Shown: one piece after another, positions 37,255 through 45,136 of the stretch
How positions within the stretch are numbered: the stretch's first letter is position 1
Layout: each line of letters starts with the position of its first letter
IMG/VR virus record: IMGVR_UViG_3300042467_001400
Span: 1-52,021 of that record
Source: a virus
DNA: 52,021 nt
Strand: one strand, 5' to 3'
The notes under the pieces: model-generated
The model's database searches: none
Told to the model about the DNA's origin: nothing
Seen by the model: the letters and a program-made list of their open reading frames with translations, nothing else
Program-made: the position numbers and the translations under genes

Positions 37255-39657
37255 TCAGTGCCAGGTGTCTAGCTTGAGACCCTTAATGAGACGCTCGCGG
37301 GACCTGCCGTTGCCCCTGTCGGACGCAACTTTGGGGAAGATCTGCTTCAGCGCAGCGACCAAAAGACGGCTTGCCTTGACGGTGTGATCGCTTGGCTGGT
37401 CGATTACCCAGTGGCCTGCCTTGTCGAGGTAGCCCTCGTCGCGGTACCAGTCGCGGAGCCTGTCGTAGACCGTGGCAACGGTCACCTGGCCGTCTGGGTC
37501 GTAGCGAAGGCCTACCGCATCGCAGAACTCCCATAGGTGGCAGCTAGAGCGCCTCACCTCTTCCATCGCCTCGTGGCCGGTGCTGTAGTCGATGCCGTCT
37601 GAAACGGACAGCATCAGGCCTTCTAGGAGCCAGTTGAGGAAGGCAGGGCAGATCATCTCCTGGATGAACTCAGGGTCATCCTTGAGGCGCGGATCGGCCT
37701 GGATGTGGTTCGGTTCCGTTGGTGTGGCCATGAACGTCTTCATGAACCGGAAGACGTGAAAGCGGGTTTCAACGGCGATCTGATCGCCTGACAGCGAGGG
37801 GTCTTTGTTTAGGTTAAAAACGAACAGAGCAGAAGGTACAAATTGCGACTCTTGAACACCTTTCAATTCGTAAGACAGTTCTTCGCCGCTAATGGCTGCC
37901 TTAAGAGATTGTAGGTTGTCAATATGAACAAACTGGCTGTTTTCTGAAGACCAGTTGACAGATGCACCACGCAATGGGGCGATAGGAAACTTACGGCCGC
38001 TGTCATATTGACGGAAGTCAGCAAGTGTGCAAGAGGTAAAGTTACGGGCGCCGAGGGTATCACGCAGGGCCGTGCGTATGGTGTCTTTGCCGTTACTGCC
38101 TTCGCCAATCATTAGAACAGCGCGAGGTCTGCCACGTGATGCGCGATATTTGGCGAGGTGAAGACCGCTGCCTAGGATGCGTTGCAGGGTGTCACGATCA
38201 CTGGGTTCAACGGCTTCTAAAAGCCTTGAGAGGTGCTGCGGATTCGCGCCAGGGTCGTAGTCGTACTCAGTGACATAGGTAAAGAATGTCTCTGGCGTAT
38301 GCGGCTGAAACTGGATGTCAATTGCGCGGTCGTTCCATGTCCAGCTAACGATGCCATTGCGGCAGTTGATCGATGATTGGGGATTGACGGCAACGGGTGG
38401 CAGTAGCCGGCGCATCCATGCAAGGGCTTCATCGATATATTTCGGGCGCTTCCATGGGTATTCATGCTGACCAGTTTTGTGGTCAACAACATGGATAGAG
38501 GACAGAAATGCAGCCAGTGAAGGCGTAATTTCTTCATCTGCAACGGGTTTGTAGTGATTGCCGCTCCAGCAATGAAGGATGCCGTCTACGCAGATCCACT
38601 GCTGGGCGGGGTACTGGAAGACGTGTTCAACGACCAGATCCAACCATTCAGTTGTTGATTTGCTGGACAGCTGAAGGTTGATCGCCTGATCAGGGTCTGT
38701 CGCTGTAGTTGCTGGTGAGTGTATGCGGCGGGTTGGTTGTGTTTTGAGCGGTGGTGTGTTCTGGTAGCCGTGATACCGAGCCCAATACCAAAAAGTGCCA
38801 GGGTTAATTTTATCGCCACCTGAACGAGCGATTTGCGATACGTTCCAACCACAGACGCCGGATGGCGAATGTGACTCCATCAATGAGATCGCCTGATCTT
38901 CGCCAGCGATTGTTTTAAGGGACCATAAGATATTTCTGTATTTCTCGTAAGTGTTATCGCCAGGCACCCGTTGTGGGATGTGTGATAGTGCGGCCTTGAT
39001 TTCGTCTAGCGTGGCCGGTTCGTATTGCTGGTATGGTTCGCGTTGCGCTTTGGATTGATGAGCGTAGAAGGTGTCATCAGGCAGCGTTGCCTCAATGTCG
39101 AACACTTTGTAGCGAGTACCGGTAAAACCGACGATCTTGCACATTTCACCGAGGCTGCCATCAGCGCCAGCGTGATAGGTGCCAGGCAGCCGCATGACGC
39201 GAGCGAGGTTCTTGGTGCTGCGGTCTGCGTCGGCGTAGTTGAGTAGCCGTGTTTGGATCAGCTTCCAGTGCTCGGTTGTGATGGCATCGGATAGCACCCA
39301 GTAGTTGTGAATTGATTTACCACCGGTCGAGACCTGCATGGTGGGTTCTGGTAAGCCCAGTTCCTGCCATGCGGTGAGCTGCCATTCAACGGGTCGATTG
39401 TCCCATTCGCAGAAGAAAGCGCGGCAGGTGGTGATGTCTGCATCCTTGTCGCCGCCGTCATTGATGACGACGTAGACACCACGGCCATCGGTTTGCCATT
39501 GAGTGACAAGGGATCGTGACATGCCGCCTTTGCGGCCCTGATCACCGGCCTTGTCAGGGTGTTCCTTGTGGAGGAATGCTCGGAGCCTAACGGTACCTGG
39601 CGGCTTGCCAAGCGCCTCTACAAAGCGCTGACCTTCAGCGAAATCAAGAGGTTTCAT
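37255..39657 (-). CDS. Primase-helicase (AEP primase + SF3/D5-type helicase)
   Basis: 800 residues. N-terminal archaeo-eukaryotic primase domain: FFCEWDN (about 81-87, metal-binding acidic residues), STGGKSIHNYW (about 110-120), RVMRLPGTYH (about 153-162). Middle: D5_N-type region with LLPPVAVNPQSSINCRNGIV. Helicase: Walker A IGEGSNGKDT (about 517-526), Walker B-type VNWSSEN (about 567-573), then EISGEELSYELKG-like helicase motifs and a C-terminal winged-helix-like region. It would unwind the iteron-flanked origin directly downstream and prime synthesis, as in P4-like and many environmental phages. The ATG overlaps the stop of the nuclease gene (TGATG). Confidence 0.92.
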   Translation of the reverse strand: MKPLDFAEGQRFVEALGKPPGTVRLRAFLHKEHPDKAGDQGRKGGMSRSLVTQWQTDGRGVYVVINDGGDKDADITTCRAFFCEWDNRPVEWQLTAWQELGLPEPTMQVSTGGKSIHNYWVLSDAITTEHWKLIQTRLLNYADADRSTKNLARVMRLPGTYHAGADGSLGEMCKIVGFTGTRYKVFDIEATLPDDTFYAHQSKAQREPYQQYEPATLDEIKAALSHIPQRVPGDNTYEKYRNILWSLKTIAGEDQAISLMESHSPSGVCGWNVSQIARSGGDKINPGTFWYWARYHGYQNTPPLKTQPTRRIHSPATTATDPDQAINLQLSSKSTTEWLDLVVEHVFQYPAQQWICVDGILHCWSGNHYKPVADEEITPSLAAFLSSIHVVDHKTGQHEYPWKRPKYIDEALAWMRRLLPPVAVNPQSSINCRNGIVSWTWNDRAIDIQFQPHTPETFFTYVTEYDYDPGANPQHLSRLLEAVEPSDRDTLQRILGSGLHLAKYRASRGRPRAVLMIGEGSNGKDTIRTALRDTLGARNFTSCTLADFRQYDSGRKFPIAPLRGASVNWSSENSQFVHIDNLQSLKAAISGEELSYELKGVQESQFVPSALFVFNLNKDPSLSGDQIAVETRFHVFRFMKTFMATPTEPNHIQADPRLKDDPEFIQEMICPAFLNWLLEGLMLSVSDGIDYSTGHEAMEEVRRSSCHLWEFCDAVGLRYDPDGQVTVATVYDRLRDWYRDEGYLDKAGHWVIDQPSDHTVKASRLLVAALKQIFPKVASDRGNGRSRERLIKGLKLDTWH

Positions 39658-40292
39658 CAGATGCTGAAGGTTGGCGTTTCGCCGTGCTCAAAGCGGGCGG
39701 ATCTGGCTGCGGCGCAAGCGTTGTGAAGCTTGTTGACTAAATCCTGATGTTGGTCAATAGTGGCAAGTATCGATCCTTTATGAGGGCGGCATAGGTTGCC
39801 AGCAAATCCATATTCGTAAGGATGCCCACCACCTCCAGGCGTGGACGAATCGCAGGGAAAGCAAAGATACTCCCACTCTTCATGCCGATTGAATGGAGCC
39901 TGTATGTCGCTTGGCTCTAAATAGCCACCGCACCTAGGACATACAGATCGCCCGTCGCCGAACACGGCGAAGGGATCTCCGTGTACAAGTCGAACCTCAA
40001 GATTCATTGGCGCGTATCCATGCTCTCTCTCGTGGGAATAAATGAGCATGTCCGCAAACCGTTCAAACTTGGGACATGAGTCGGCGCCTAGCGGTTTGAT
40101 CTCATACCAGTAGACAAGATCCCCAGTTGTGACACGGAAATCAGGCAGGTAGAACTCCCCGTCAAGATCAAAACCTTCGGGTTCGTATTCCCACTGAACG
40201 CCGAGGGTTTCAAAGAAAACCGCCCAGCGAGCTTCCAGCCGGCTACGGAAGCGATGGCCGTAGGCGCGTGTTTCGATTGGCTTGATCGGCAT
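39657..40292 (-). CDS. PD-(D/E)XK-type nuclease with zinc ribbon
   Basis: 211 residues. The N-terminus YGHRFRSRLEARWAVFFETL, then WEYEPEGFDLDGEFYLPDF and WYEIKPLG give the E...D...ExK pattern of a family of phage nucleases. A CPRCGGYL and later CFPCDSS supply zinc ligands. It may process replication or recombination intermediates and is co-transcribed with the primase-helicase. Confidence 0.75.
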   Translation of the reverse strand: MPIKPIETRAYGHRFRSRLEARWAVFFETLGVQWEYEPEGFDLDGEFYLPDFRVTTGDLVYWYEIKPLGADSCPKFERFADMLIYSHEREHGYAPMNLEVRLVHGDPFAVFGDGRSVCPRCGGYLEPSDIQAPFNRHEEWEYLCFPCDSSTPGGGGHPYEYGFAGNLCRPHKGSILATIDQHQDLVNKLHNACAAARSARFEHGETPTFSI

Positions 40293-40295
40293 TGG

Positions 40296-40676
40296 TCAAG
40301 CTCCCGCTGCTGAGTTAGCAGCGACGGGGCCTTGGCGGCGGATGTCAGCGGAGACGATGGAGCGGATCGCTGCAGCTCGTGAGCAGTGGTTGGCGGTAGC
40401 GAGGCCGTCGAGGTAGGCGATCAGTGGAATAGGGAGCTCGAAGGTGACGGTGCGTTTTCCGTTGCCGGCGAGTTCTGGTGCGGTGATGGCTGGCGATCGT
40501 GAGCGGTCGCGGTGGCCGACGATGATGGAGCGGAGGTAGGCGGCACGTGTGCAGCCCTGGTAGGCGGCCTGATGATCAAGGTGCCGGATTTGTGCGGCAC
40601 TGAGATCGAGGGTGATGGTGCGACGGCCTGGGGCTGGCGGCCAGGTGGGCATGGGTGCTGCGTGGTGGGGGCTCAT
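40296..40676 (-). CDS. Tandem ribbon-helix-helix DNA-binding protein (putative repressor)
   Basis: 126 residues from ATG 40676. Two consecutive ribbon-helix-helix units: RRTITLDLSAAQIRHLDHQA with TRAAYLRSIIVG, and KRTVTFELPIPLIAYLDGLA with SRAAAIRSIVSADI. A single chain with two such units can act as a pseudo-dimer. It starts at the divergent promoter region 40681-40724, whose GTTGCGCAAC palindrome is a good candidate for its own operator, and similar sites occur at the other early promoters. It is thus the best candidate for an early repressor. Confidence 0.75.
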   Translation of the reverse strand: MSPHHAAPMPTWPPAPGRRTITLDLSAAQIRHLDHQAAYQGCTRAAYLRSIIVGHRDRSRSPAITAPELAGNGKRTVTFELPIPLIAYLDGLATANHCSRAAAIRSIVSADIRRQGPVAANSAAGA

Positions 40677-40680
40677 GTGC

Positions 40681-40724
40681 AGCTTACCGTAGCGGTTGCG
40701 CAACAGCAACCGATGGGGTAGGGT
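40681..40724. promoter_or_regulatory. Divergent overlapping promoters with operator palindrome
   Basis: Leftward TTGCTG-17-TAAGCT (40709-40681) for the ribbon-helix-helix gene and rightward TTGCGC-17-TAGGGT (40696-40724) for the helicase operon overlap around GGTTGCGCAAC. The palindrome is within both promoters, so one bound protein could shut off both. Confidence 0.65.
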
Positions 40725-40753
40725 TTGGGAGCCACCACCAGGAAGCCCTCTCC

Positions 40754-40945
40754 ATGATCATGCCAGCTGCTGCCCGGCTCAGGCGGTGGGTGCTCTGCGT
40801 TAGAGCGCAGGGTGTGGCCTCTGATCTGCGAATGGTCCCATCGAGGACTGCCGCTGACGCCAACGTGTCAAGACGTTCCAGGGCGGCAGCAAGGGGGCTG
40901 GGGGTGGTTGTTATTTCTCACTCGCCAACGAAGCTCCATGAATGA
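40754..40945 (+). CDS. Small basic hypothetical protein
   Basis: 63 residues from ATG 40754 (MIMPAAARLRRWVLCVRAQG), after a promoter and CCACCACC leader. SRTAADANVSRRSRAAARGL is Arg/Ala-rich and may form a DNA-binding helix. It overlaps the next gene by 8 nt. Composition is unusual, so the frame could be a leader of the next gene rather than a stable protein. Confidence 0.45.
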   Translation: MIMPAAARLRRWVLCVRAQGVASDLRMVPSRTAADANVSRRSRAAARGLGVVVISHSPTKLHE

Positions 40946-41108
40946 CATTCAACTTGCTTGTCTCATTAAGCGGATTGCAGATGCAATTGATGAAAACTTT
41001 GGCGTTGGCTATGCAAGCCAACACCCAGAACTTGTGGCCGCGCAGCTTCAAGCAGGAGCAATCATGCAATTAGCGAGTGCTGTTTGCATGATTGCGAACC
41101 GACGATGA
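40938..41108 (+). CDS. Small helical hypothetical protein
   Basis: 56 residues: MNDIQLACLIKRIADAIDEN and PELVAAQLQAGAIMQLASAV. Amphipathic helices, more A+T-rich than the flanking genes. Its stop overlaps the helicase start (ATGA), so the helicase depends on its translation. Function unknown. Confidence 0.6.
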   Translation: MNDIQLACLIKRIADAIDENFGVGYASQHPELVAAQLQAGAIMQLASAVCMIANRR

Positions 41109-42502
41109 CCGCCATCACCCTCCGCCCCCGCCAAACCCAAGCCGTCAAGGATCTGCGCTTCGCCTACGCCTCAGGCGCCCGTGCACCAATCCTGGTGGCG
41201 CCGACCGGGTTCGGGAAGACCCACGTCTCCGCTGAGATCGTGCGCCTCACCATCAGCCGCGGCCGCAGCGTGTGGTTCCTGGCGCACCTGCGCGAGATCC
41301 TCGATGACACGGCCGACAGGCTGCAACAGGCCGGGATCCCGTTCGGTCAGATCAGAGCAAATCGATCATCTGATTACAGCCAGCTTGTGCAAGTGGTCGG
41401 CGTGCAAACCGCTGTTCGGCGCCCTCGACTGCCCCGGCCTGATCTGATCATTATCGATGAATGCCATTTGGCCGTGGCCGAGTCCTACCGCAAGGTGATC
41501 GCCGCTGCTGGCCATCCCAGGCTGCTGGGCCTCACTGGCACGCCACAGCGGCTTGACGGTCGCGGCCTCAGCGAGGTGTTTGATTACATCGTAGAGACGT
41601 GCTCCACCGCCGAGCTGATTGATGAAGGCCTACTGGCCCCGATCCGACTGTTTAGGCCACCATCGCCAGACCTGAGCGGGATTAGCCGCCGTGGCGGTGA
41701 TTATGACCAGGGGCAGGCTGGATCAGTGCTGGCCAAGCCTGCCGTTGTTGGCGATGCGTTAAGCCACTGGCGGAAGTTGTGCTATCGCCGCCGTGGCGTG
41801 GCGTTCTGCACAACTGTGGCGCATGCGCATGCCGTGGCCGAACAGTGGCAGCGTGCGGGCTACCGAGCGATGGCCGTTTCCGGCGGCAGTGATGATGCCG
41901 AGCGCCGCGAAGCTGTGGCTGGACTGCGTGCTGGCCGCCTGGATCTGGTCGCGTGTGCGCAGCTGTGGATCGCTGGTGTTGACGTACCGGAGATCGACGC
42001 GGTTGTATGGCTCAGGCCAACCGCAAGCCTCACGGCATGGCTGCAAGGAAATGGTCGTGGACTAAGAATTGCGCCAGGCAAGCGGGATTTGATTGTTGTT
42101 GATCATGTGGGCAACAGCGATCCTTTGCGGCTAGGTAGTCCGTTAATTCCGCATGAGTGGTCACTAGAGGGCAAGGCGAAGCGGAAAGAAGGCGAGCGAG
42201 CGCTGTCCGTGAAGATCTGCCCTAGCTGTTTTGCCAGCATGGAAAGCCGGCGCGGCGAATGTCCCGAGTGCGGCCACGTATTCACTCCGGAACGCCGGCA
42301 GCTTGAACACGTGGATGGGGAGCTTGAGGAAGTTGATGCCAGCGAGCTCAGGCGCGAAGCGAAACGTGAGCAGGCCCAGGCCACCACCGTCGAACAGCTG
42401 GTCGCGCTCGGCAAACAGCGCAGGATGAAAAACCCCCACGGCTGGGCCCGGTACGTGATGGCTGCCCGGCAGGCGAAGGGGCAGTGGAGGAGGGTGGCGT
42501 GA
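41105..42502 (+). CDS. SF2 helicase (DEAD/DEAH-like) with C-terminal zinc ribbon
   Basis: 465 residues from ATG 41105. Helicase motifs: Q-like RQTQAVKDLR, Walker A VAPTGFGKTHV, LIIIDECHL (DECH Walker B), LTGTPQR (motif III-like), then C-terminal RecA-like domain with WIAGVDVPEIDAVVWLRP, GNGRGLRIAPGKRDLI (motif VI). A CPSC...CPEC zinc ribbon follows at about residues 378-402. DNA/RNA unwinding in replication, recombination or transcription; similar enzymes in phages are UvsW/RecQ-like or DEAH helicases. First large gene of the rightward early operon. Confidence 0.88.
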   Translation: MTAITLRPRQTQAVKDLRFAYASGARAPILVAPTGFGKTHVSAEIVRLTISRGRSVWFLAHLREILDDTADRLQQAGIPFGQIRANRSSDYSQLVQVVGVQTAVRRPRLPRPDLIIIDECHLAVAESYRKVIAAAGHPRLLGLTGTPQRLDGRGLSEVFDYIVETCSTAELIDEGLLAPIRLFRPPSPDLSGISRRGGDYDQGQAGSVLAKPAVVGDALSHWRKLCYRRRGVAFCTTVAHAHAVAEQWQRAGYRAMAVSGGSDDAERREAVAGLRAGRLDLVACAQLWIAGVDVPEIDAVVWLRPTASLTAWLQGNGRGLRIAPGKRDLIVVDHVGNSDPLRLGSPLIPHEWSLEGKAKRKEGERALSVKICPSCFASMESRRGECPECGHVFTPERRQLEHVDGELEEVDASELRREAKREQAQATTVEQLVALGKQRRMKNPHGWARYVMAARQAKGQWRRVA

Positions 42503-43305
42503 GCACTCAGTACGTATTCAGCTGCGGCGGCGGCGTTCAGTCCACGGCCTGTTTGGTGCTGGCGGCCCAGGGTGTCATCCCATACCGCATCTTCGTCTTT
42601 GCCAACGTCGGCGACAAGGCCGAGGATCCCCGCACCATCGCCTACGTGACAGACGTGCTCAAGCCTTACGCGGCACGGCACGGGATTGAGTGGGTTGAGA
42701 TCCAGCGACGCCGGCGTGATGGCAAGCCTGTGGATCTGTATGAGGATCTGCACCGTCCATTGCGTGCCATCAACATTCCCGTGCGGATGGCCAACGGATC
42801 ACCAGGGAATCGCAACTGCACGGTTGAGTTCAAGATCAAGCCCATTGCGAGATGGATTAAGGCCAACGCGCCAGGCTGTGTACTGGGGAAGGGCATCAGC
42901 ACGGATGAGCCACACCGCGCCACGCCCAGCCGCGAATCCGACTGCTACAGCAGCGCCTACCCGCTAATTGAGCTGGGCTACAGCCGCCAAGACTGCCTGC
43001 GGGTGGTGGCCGATGCTGGCCTGCCACAGCCGCCGAAATCCAGCTGCTGGTTCTGCCCCTACAAGACCACCGATCAATGGATCACGATGCGACGCGAGCG
43101 ACCTGAGTTGTCCGCCAGCGCTGCGGAGCTGGAGAATCGCCTCAACGCCAAGCGCGAGGCGATCGGCAAGGATCGGGTCTTCATGTCAGGCGTTGGCGCC
43201 AGGCGGAGGCAGTCACTGGACACTGCAATCCCTGATCAGCTTGGCCTGTTCTCGGAATGGATTGATGAGCAAGACGGCTGCGAGTCTGGCTACTGCATGA
43301 CATGA
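42499..43305 (+). CDS. PP-loop ATPase (PAPS reductase-like family)
   Basis: 268 residues from GTG 42499, overlapping the helicase stop (GTGA). YVFSCGGGVQSTA is the SGGxxS PP-loop that binds ATP and adenylates a substrate. NCTVEFKIKPIARWIK and CWFCPYKTTDQWI (cysteine pair) match a group of phage and bacterial proteins related to PAPS reductase/DndC and to nucleic-acid modifying sulfur or deazapurine enzymes. No typical assimilatory partner gene is present, so DNA or nucleotide modification is a reasonable alternative to sulfate reduction. Linked with methyltransferases elsewhere in the genome. Confidence 0.75.
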   Translation: MSTQYVFSCGGGVQSTACLVLAAQGVIPYRIFVFANVGDKAEDPRTIAYVTDVLKPYAARHGIEWVEIQRRRRDGKPVDLYEDLHRPLRAINIPVRMANGSPGNRNCTVEFKIKPIARWIKANAPGCVLGKGISTDEPHRATPSRESDCYSSAYPLIELGYSRQDCLRVVADAGLPQPPKSSCWFCPYKTTDQWITMRRERPELSASAAELENRLNAKREAIGKDRVFMSGVGARRRQSLDTAIPDQLGLFSEWIDEQDGCESGYCMT

Positions 43306-43451
43306 CCACCCATCCCCCCACCTTCCAGATCACCGACAAGGGCGGCTGCATCGGCCGGTTCTGGTGGGTCAACACCATCCCCCACACCGGCCGGGAGTGG
43401 TGGCCGGAGCTTTTCCCGTTCTGGGGAACGTCGCACTGGTATCGGTCATGA
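43302..43451 (+). CDS. Small Trp-rich hypothetical protein
   Basis: 49 residues: MTTHPPTFQITDKGGCIGRF, WWVNTIPHTGREWWPELFPF, then WGTSHWYRS. Seven tryptophans in 49 residues. ATGA overlaps at both ends couple it to the PP-loop gene before and the DNA-binding gene after. A zinc or DNA-contact function is possible but not shown. Confidence 0.6.
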   Translation: MTTHPPTFQITDKGGCIGRFWWVNTIPHTGREWWPELFPFWGTSHWYRS

Positions 43452-44107
43452 CCCCGCCCCCACGCTGGACACAGGCCGAGGCTGAGTTTATAGAAAACCT
43501 TGCTGGTGATCTACCGCTGCTGGAGATCCACCGGCTGTATCAGCAGCAGGCAAAGTCCCATGGCTGGCGACAGCGATCAGCGATGGCAATCAAGCTCAGG
43601 CTGAGGCGAACCGGTCACCATTCAATGGTCAGGACTGGTCAGTGGCTGACACCGAATGGCACGGGCGAGGTGCTGGGTTGTGCTGGGTCACGGGTTGCTA
43701 GCTGGCTGAAACGACCTGACGTGCTGGCGATCGTCCGGCCGGTATGGCGTGGGAACGCGCGGTATGTGAGCAGGGCAGGCTGGCGACGGCTTGCGCGGGA
43801 GCTGCCAAAGGTGCTCGGCGGGTTTGATGCGAATCGGTTGTTTCAGCTGCTGGAGGATCGCGAGCTAGCTGAAGCTGTCGCGGCTCAGTATCGCAGGCCG
43901 TTAGGTGATTACCAGATCCAGTGCATTGAAACCGGTCAGCGGTGGCCGAATGCGGTGAAGGCTGCCGCAGAGCTGCACGTCAGCCACACAGCGATCACGC
44001 TGGCGATCAGGAAACGCCGGCCGTTGTATGCGCTGGGAATGACATTCGAGGCCCTGCGGAGCGTAGCTCACGGCGCCAACCGTGCCTTGCCCCAGCGCTT
44101 CTGCTGA
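43448..44107 (+). CDS. Putative DNA-binding protein (HTH)
   Basis: 219 residues from ATG 43448 (MTPPPRWTQAEAEFIENLAG). The first 90 residues resemble a homeodomain-like/HTH start (AMAIKLRLRRTGHHSMV), followed by VLGCAGSRVASWLKRPDVLA and a later helical TAITLAIRKRRPLYALG segment. It may be a phage regulator or a site-specific DNA-binding protein. Its last 40 bp overlap, convergently, the end of thyX. An upstream in-frame start at 43364 is rejected because it overlaps the Trp-rich gene. Confidence 0.6.
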   Translation: MTPPPRWTQAEAEFIENLAGDLPLLEIHRLYQQQAKSHGWRQRSAMAIKLRLRRTGHHSMVRTGQWLTPNGTGEVLGCAGSRVASWLKRPDVLAIVRPVWRGNARYVSRAGWRRLARELPKVLGGFDANRLFQLLEDRELAEAVAAQYRRPLGDYQIQCIETGQRWPNAVKAAAELHVSHTAITLAIRKRRPLYALGMTFEALRSVAHGANRALPQRFC

Positions 44108-44790
44108 TACCAGGCTGCGATCTGCGGTGTCCACGACCCCACCAACGGCCAGATCATGCCGCACAGCTGCCGAATCTCATCTTGCGCGTCAGCCTTCGAC
44201 CTGAGGTCGAGGAAGTGCAGCAGTGCCCGCAAGGTAAACGACACCACGAAGTGCTGGCGGTAGTCGAACGGCAGGATGCTGCGGGCGTGTTCTTCGGCGA
44301 AGCCGGCCAGCAGCAGCTCGCGGTAGCGCTCCGCAGCGACGCGGCAGTACTGCCAATCGATTTCCCGTTGATCTGCGGTGTAGCTGTACTTCTTGCCCTG
44401 GCGATCGGTGTAGTCTCCAACCGGGCGAAGATAGAACACTTCTTCAAGCTCCAGCTCGCCCAGTGCGGCGCGGCAGATGCGCTCGCCCGTATATCGCATT
44501 GACTGCACATCGAACGACACCCCCACCCGATGTGTGCGTGCCTGCTGCATCACCGAATGGGGAAACCAGCCCACGTTCAGCGTGATCTGCGGATGCTCCA
44601 GCGGGCCGTAGTGCCCACGCTCACCAGACAGCAAGCGCCGCACACAGATCTCCCCGGCGCGGGTTTCATCGGGCGATTCTTGATCCCCAACGAATCCCTC
44701 GCTGTAGTCCTGGTGCATGGCCTGCCAGATCGCGGTCTGCGGCAGCGGCGTCTGCGCCAGCAGGGCAACGCGAAACCGTGGGTCAATCAT
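44068..44790 (-). CDS. thyX: Flavin-dependent thymidylate synthase ThyX
   Basis: 240 residues. The ThyX signature RTHRVGVSFDVQSMRYTG (R-H-R-x7-S-x-R with a T-H variant) at about residues 84-101 and YRQHFVVSFTLRALLHFLDL near residue 180 identify the enzyme, which makes dTMP from dUMP with FAD, NADPH and methylenetetrahydrofolate. Cyanobacteria and their phages frequently carry ThyX. It is in the leftward cluster after the lysis genes, so it is likely late or middle. The 3' end overlaps the convergent DNA-binding gene by 40 bp, and its ATG overlaps the HNH stop. Confidence 0.9.
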   Translation of the reverse strand: MIDPRFRVALLAQTPLPQTAIWQAMHQDYSEGFVGDQESPDETRAGEICVRRLLSGERGHYGPLEHPQITLNVGWFPHSVMQQARTHRVGVSFDVQSMRYTGERICRAALGELELEEVFYLRPVGDYTDRQGKKYSYTADQREIDWQYCRVAAERYRELLLAGFAEEHARSILPFDYRQHFVVSFTLRALLHFLDLRSKADAQDEIRQLCGMIWPLVGSWTPQIAAWYQQKRWGKARLAP

Positions 44791-45113
44791 GCGGCGTGTG
44801 TGGTGGGTGGATTCAGCCAGCCGTCGATGCGTGTGGCACGATCAGGGCAGAACCAGGACTGGGCGGCGAACCACTCGCGCCAGGTGGTCGATTGCTTCAG
44901 CCCATTACATCGCTGGCAGGCTGGCACTAGATTTCCTGCCACGGTCAGTCCACCAGCAGATCGTGGGACGACGTGATCAAGGGTGTCTGCGGGTTGACTA
45001 CAGTAGGCACACTGGTGATCCCAGGCATCGAAGATCGAGGCGCGAAATCGGAGCTTGGTGGTGCGTTTGGTCTGGAGTTCAGTCTCGGAGATGTGAGCTG
45101 AGAACTCGGCCAT
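44787..45113 (-). CDS. HNH endonuclease
   Basis: 108 residues. CAYCSQPADTLDHVVPRSAG and GNLVPACQRCNGLKQ contain the HNH zinc-finger core: CxxC, D-H-V-x-P (catalytic His), N and C-x2-C. Free-standing HNH enzymes occur near packaging genes or as homing endonucleases; this one lies between thyX and the lysin. It overlaps the thyX ATG, so it is not a recent insertion by its look. Confidence 0.88.
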   Translation of the reverse strand: MAEFSAHISETELQTKRTTKLRFRASIFDAWDHQCAYCSQPADTLDHVVPRSAGGLTVAGNLVPACQRCNGLKQSTTWREWFAAQSWFCPDRATRIDGWLNPPTTHAA

Positions 45114-45136
45114 CTAGCTGGTGGTGAACCACTGGG

